Assembly (NCBI GenBank): GCA_023270155.1
Contig: JAGLTB010000018.1
Location: forward strand, 1-45,015
Length of the DNA: 45,015 bases
Direction: 5' to 3'
From: Candidatus Heimdallarchaeota archaeon
GTDB lineage: Archaea > Asgardarchaeota > Heimdallarchaeia > Heimdallarchaeales > Heimdallarchaeaceae
The notes under the pieces were generated by a model. The model saw nothing but the letters and a program-made list of their open reading frames with translations. It did no database searches and was not told the DNA's origin. Positions within the stretch are counted from its first letter, which is position 1. Every line of letters starts with the position of its first letter. Below, piece by piece: positions 41,622 through 45,015 of this stretch. Made by a program: the position numbers and the translations under genes.

Positions 41622-43643
41622 TTATCTCTGTACTTTTCTTCTTATGAATATTACAGCTATACCAGCTATGGCTATTATAGGTAATACAAGTAATGTAGTA
41701 AATTCAGGTCCTACTGGTGCTACTTCTCCAGGTGTAGGATTACTTACAACAAAATCTGCATCACAATCATCTGAATCTTCATTAGGTGGACTACGCTGTA
41801 ATGTTTGATCTTCCCCTGTTGAACTTCCTGACCAACTAACTACTCCTGATACAGATCCTGATCCCCATGCAACTGCATCTCTTATAGTTTCATCTGGATC
41901 TTTGAGAATTATTTCATCACCTGTGTTTGCTAATGCAATATCACCTAATCCATAATCAGCTGCTGATACAGTGATTCCTAAAGCTGACATTTCGCTTACA
42001 TACGCTGCACTGCTTTGAGCAAACACTAATACTTCATTTGCATTAATTTGTGCTCCTTCAGGTAATGTATAAGTTCCTTCATTGTCTGTCAGTGTCCATC
42101 CTTCAATTGCTAAAGCAAAACTAAAATCATTATAGATTTCAACGAATTCACCATCAGGTTCAGTGTCGGCATCGTACCTTACTTCCGTTATTAGAAGTTT
42201 CCAATCCACAGTATTCATAATATTGATATTTTTCTCAATTTCTATTGGTGATCCTGCTGTGGGAGTTCCAACAACCTTTACTGTGTGAATACCATCAGTG
42301 TAAGTAGTAGTATCTACAACATGACCAACAGTTCCTGTAGGACTAACCCATGTATGAACTGAAACTGAATCTATGAGTAGTTCTCCAGATGTATAGGTAT
42401 TTATCGAGAATATTGCTTGGAAGTTAAAATTACCATCAGCTATTCCTCCAGCTTTTGGTGATAGAAGATCTACTGGTTGTGCAAATCCTACTGGTGTTTC
42501 ACTTACAGCCCAATCCTCATCAAAAACATCTTTGTAATAAGCTGCGATATTAGAATTCTTAACAATAGCTCCTGATTCTCTGTTAGAGTCAACAGAGTTG
42601 TTAGACCAATTAATACTTGAAATTTGTACAGTTTCACCATCAACTAAAACATACTTGTTGTGATTATGCCCTAATCCTTTGAAGAATTTAACCTGTACTC
42701 CGTGACTGATGAGAGTTTCGGTAACGTTTTCATTTGCTACTCCTGGTTCTGGGATTAAGACTCTTATAGCAACACCTCTTAGTGCAGCAGCTAAAACATC
42801 ATCGAGTAAATCACAGTTAAATTTCATATATTGCAATTCTAGATCGATAGAAGTTGTAGCAGCATCAATGATTCCTGAGAGTAGTTCATAACTATTATCT
42901 GGTGCAAAAATAGGTGTAACTTCTGTATATTCATTAAATGTGTCAATGATAGATACTGGTGTATAAGTACCAGTTGTTTCATTAGCTTGTAAACTACCAC
43001 CACCTGAACCCAGTGTGTATGGAGTAGAGATTAATCCATCAGCAATGAATACGTTTTCAAAATATGTTGCAATACCTGCATGGTTGAATAGAAAACCCAT
43101 TTCTCTATTTTTTCTAGCACCTGAATATTGAGGAATACTTGAAGGAGCCCAATTACCTGAGTAAACAAATGTTTCTATTCCATCAATTATCCAGAATTTT
43201 GCATGAGTAAAGACGAATTCTGTTCCATTAGTCCAATAAACATCGATACCTGCGCTTTTCATTCTATAAGCAGCTTCTTCTGTATAAGCATCCTCAAAAG
43301 AGTTAACTCTGTCATCAGAAAGCTGAACTATAACCTCAACACCTCTCTTATGTGCTTTAATTAATGCATTAACTAAAGGCTCACTAGAAAGTGTATATAC
43401 TTCAAGATGAATCGATGTTTGAGCATGTCTTAACGCTTTATGTATCACATCATAAGCATAATCGGGTCCCACTATTGTAGTTACGTTTATAGTTCCAGTA
43501 AATGTTTGTGTTGTAATAGCTTTTGGAGTAATTTCGGAACTGTCATTAGGCAAAATTATTCCATTTGTTGTGTAAGATGTTTTTATTGCTGTGAATAATA
43601 ACATCCCTAGAATTATAATATTAACAAAATATTTCTTTTTCAT
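41622..43643 (-). CDS. Secreted, membrane-anchored phospholipase D-like protein with lamin-tail domain
   Basis: From ATG 43643 the protein is 673 residues. A KKK start and hydrophobic segment form a signal peptide (1-25). Two PLD-type HKD motifs are intact: THAKFWIID (His147, Lys149, Asp154) and HNHNKYVLVD (His328, Lys330, Asp335), each followed by an SxNW segment. A beta domain follows (about 380-480), then a lamin-tail domain (about 485-600). The end has VGPEFTTLLVL, a membrane helix and RRK, resembling PEF-type anchors. It could be a surface nuclease or phospholipase. An upstream GTG at 43664 is possible, but the TATA-like element 43669-43678 favours ATG 43643 as leaderless. Confidence 0.8.
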   Translation of the reverse strand: MKKKYFVNIIILGMLLFTAIKTSYTTNGIILPNDSSEITPKAITTQTFTGTINVTTIVGPDYAYDVIHKALRHAQTSIHLEVYTLSSEPLVNALIKAHKRGVEVIVQLSDDRVNSFEDAYTEEAAYRMKSAGIDVYWTNGTEFVFTHAKFWIIDGIETFVYSGNWAPSSIPQYSGARKNREMGFLFNHAGIATYFENVFIADGLISTPYTLGSGGGSLQANETTGTYTPVSIIDTFNEYTEVTPIFAPDNSYELLSGIIDAATTSIDLELQYMKFNCDLLDDVLAAALRGVAIRVLIPEPGVANENVTETLISHGVQVKFFKGLGHNHNKYVLVDGETVQISSINWSNNSVDSNRESGAIVKNSNIAAYYKDVFDEDWAVSETPVGFAQPVDLLSPKAGGIADGNFNFQAIFSINTYTSGELLIDSVSVHTWVSPTGTVGHVVDTTTYTDGIHTVKVVGTPTAGSPIEIEKNINIMNTVDWKLLITEVRYDADTEPDGEFVEIYNDFSFALAIEGWTLTDNEGTYTLPEGAQINANEVLVFAQSSAAYVSEMSALGITVSAADYGLGDIALANTGDEIILKDPDETIRDAVAWGSGSVSGVVSWSGSSTGEDQTLQRSPPNEDSDDCDADFVVSNPTPGEVAPVGPEFTTLLVLPIIAIAGIAVIFIRRKVQR

Positions 43644-43710
43644 ATCTATACATAGAAATTTCACTTAATAAATATCTTACTACAAAACAAGAAAGCAGGA
43701 AAAAAGATGA

Positions 43711-44166
43711 TTAAGATAAATTTTCTAGCAGATTATTTGCTTTAACAACATCTGCGGGGGCAGAAGCATTACTTGCAGCCACATTTATGTATCTACAGTA
43801 TTGTTGATAATCACTTTCACTTATTTCCATTATGGCTGTTATATCCTCTATTGTTAATTCTTTCACATTTGGGATTTTTACTATTTCTTTTGCGAATACA
43901 AGTGGTGTCATCTTTTGAACAATTTTCTTAATTGGTTCTCCCCAGAATTGTTTTAGATAATTAACATCTTCATCTTTAGCTCCCCAAACTTGTATTCGAT
44001 GTCTATACTCTCTTACCTTTTCAACGATTTTTAATTTTGATTTAACAAAAATGAAGTTTCCTTCTCCTGTATCTTGTTGTTTTACAGTTGTCCCATATTT
44101 TTCTGCAATTACTTGCAGTTGATCAAATATAGCTTCTTTGTCTTCTGGTTCAAAAACGACTTTCAT
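43711..44166 (-). CDS. Protein of unknown function (XPD-linked)
   Basis: This 151-residue, probably soluble protein has mixed alpha/beta content. It begins MKVVFEPEDKEAIFDQLQVI and continues with IQVWGAKDEDVNYLKQFWGE and FAKEIVKIPNVKELTIEDI. The last 30 residues are Ala/Asn-rich, probably disordered. No motif or family is recognised. It lies 60 bases downstream of the XPD-like helicase on the same strand, so it may be co-transcribed, and 47 bases upstream of the phospholipase-D gene region. Confidence 0.65.
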   Translation of the reverse strand: MKVVFEPEDKEAIFDQLQVIAEKYGTTVKQQDTGEGNFIFVKSKLKIVEKVREYRHRIQVWGAKDEDVNYLKQFWGEPIKKIVQKMTPLVFAKEIVKIPNVKELTIEDITAIMEISESDYQQYCRYINVAASNASAPADVVKANNLLENLS

Positions 44167-44226
44167 GTGATAAATAATGAAAGCGTATTAAATAATCTAT
44201 TTGTCGTTCTAACAACACACAATTAC

Positions 44227-45015
44227 TTACTTATGGTAATCATAAAAACCTTGCATTTTCTTCTCCAGATCCTTTTCTTCTGGTTGTACAACTACAACAT
44301 TTTGCTTTAACCAATTTGGTAAATGCTTCTTATAATAGAATCGTGCAAATCTGTAATCAAGGAGAACAATCACTCCGAAATCCTCCAAACTTCTTATAGG
44401 TCTTCCTGCTGCTTGTGAAGCTCTCGTAAGTGCTGGAATATTATACCCATATTCTCTGCCTTTTGTTGGAAATTGGTCATCAAGATATTCAATTGTTGCA
44501 TTCAATGATGGACTAGGTTTTGCATAAGGAATACCTATGACTATTACACTCTGCATCTCTTCCGCAGGATAATCACTGCCTTCAGAAGATCTACCACCTA
44601 GAACAGAAACAAGCACTCCTCCTGAATTTTTAGCTTCAGCTTTGAAATTATTAACTAAATCATCAGTATCAAAAGAAGACATCCCTCTTTGAGTAATAAA
44701 AACTGGTTTGTCGATTTTGTTTTCTAATCCGTGTTTCAATAATCCATCCATAACTGTGTAACTCGCGCAAAAAACACCTACATTCTTAGGTGTATTCTCA
44801 ATTACAGTTGCAATAACATCTACCATATTTAGGTAATTTGCAGGTATTCTATCTTCTAGTTTTGAAGAAACTTTATCAACTACAATGGTAAGATGATTTT
44901 CTTTTTTGTAAGGTGATGGTAAATCAAGACTCACTACTTTATTCTTATCTAGTCCTATTATTTCTGAATAAGCATTAATAGGTTCCAAAGTCCCAGATAA
45001 TGACACTGAAGCATA
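44227..45015 (-). CDS. XPD/Rad3-family DNA helicase, C-terminal part (cut by the window edge)
   Basis: The reading frame is open to the window end, so only the last 263 or so residues are present. The GTG at 45004-45006 is an internal Val, not a start. Visible motifs are the SVSLSGTLEP region after the first helicase lobe, RSSEGSDYPAEEM (motif V type) and SQAAGRPIRSLEDFGVIVLLDYRF, with motif VI Gln and Arg. These are the pattern of XPD/DinG helicases, which open DNA in repair. The 4Fe-4S and Arch domains that would confirm XPD lie outside the window. The gene is 60 bases upstream of the small unknown gene. Confidence 0.85.
   Translation of the reverse strand, partial: YASVSLSGTLEPINAYSEIIGLDKNKVVSLDLPSPYKKENHLTIVVDKVSSKLEDRIPANYLNMVDVIATVIENTPKNVGVFCASYTVMDGLLKHGLENKIDKPVFITQRGMSSFDTDDLVNNFKAEAKNSGGVLVSVLGGRSSEGSDYPAEEMQSVIVIGIPYAKPSPSLNATIEYLDDQFPTKGREYGYNIPALTRASQAAGRPIRSLEDFGVIVLLDYRFARFYYKKHLPNWLKQNVVVVQPEEKDLEKKMQGFYDYHK

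Noticed and set aside
45004-45006. GTG as the start of the XPD-like gene
   Set aside because: The frame continues open to the window edge and the helicase motif runs across this codon, so the gene is truncated by the edge.
1-45015. CRISPR arrays, insertion sequences, rRNA or tRNA genes
   Set aside because: No regularly spaced repeats, transposase motifs, terminal inverted repeats or RNA gene folds were seen by eye; short tRNAs with introns could still be missed.

Overview
The window is densely coded, AT-rich DNA (roughly one-third G+C by eye) from an archaeon. Archaeal hallmarks are a TFB transcription factor, a two-subunit PriS/PriL primase, archaeal PheRS and AlaRS, Kae1 and Bud32, a Y-family polymerase with a PCNA-binding tail, CofE, a pyruvoyl arginine decarboxylase, an XPD-type helicase and TATA-box promoters. 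Several proteins of eukaryote-like type point to an Asgard archaeon, possibly of the Heimdallarchaeia type: three related longin/roadblock-like proteins, an Rpn11/CSN5-like JAMM protease and a RING-like zinc finger. That placement is an inference, because no rRNA is present. I see no insertion sequences, CRISPR array, tRNA or rRNA, and no gene-free stretch over 300 bases.

Layout. 1-4.7 kb: HAD phosphatase, a GcvH-like protein lacking the lipoyl lysine, and the pheS-pheT operon. 4.7-6.7 kb: two divergent 2-phosphoglycerate-kinase-like paralogues. 6.8-8.05 kb: two zinc-finger membrane proteins. 8.1-12.2 kb: kae1 and a B12-binding-type radical SAM gene face bud32 and a PurM/HypE-like gene. 12.2-19.2 kb: the most unusual block, with three longin/roadblock-like paralogues, an acidic disordered protein, a zinc-ribbon membrane protein, a kinase-fold protein and a tail-anchored JAMM protease. 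19.3-22.1 kb: cofE overlapping or abutting a dihydropteroate-synthase-like gene, then a GHMP sugar kinase. 22.2-26.2 kb: a P-loop ATPase, an ABC ATPase with two membrane proteins, and a MazG-like protein. 26.2-30.4 kb: a winged-helix/RING-like protein, glutamine synthetase and pyruvoyl arginine decarboxylase. 30.4-34 kb: a PKD-type surface protein, TFB and a SepF-like protein. 34-45 kb: AlaRS, an Eis-like acetyltransferase, primase, Dpo4, a secreted phospholipase-D/lamin-tail protein, an unknown protein and the C-terminal part of an XPD-like helicase cut by the window edge.

How the genes fit together. Most of the window is informational: translation (PheRS, AlaRS, and Kae1/Bud32 for t6A), transcription (TFB) and replication or repair (primase, Dpo4, XPD). 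Cofactor genes (cofE, DHPS) suggest F420 and pterin C1 chemistry. The 12-19 kb block could be a membrane-associated regulatory module: roadblock and longin folds normally serve small GTPases, and the JAMM enzyme could remove ubiquitin-like modifiers at a membrane. No GTPase, ubiquitin, E1 or E2 gene lies in the window, so any partners would be elsewhere. Several convergent gene pairs end inside inverted repeats that contain their stop codons, probably shared bidirectional terminators.
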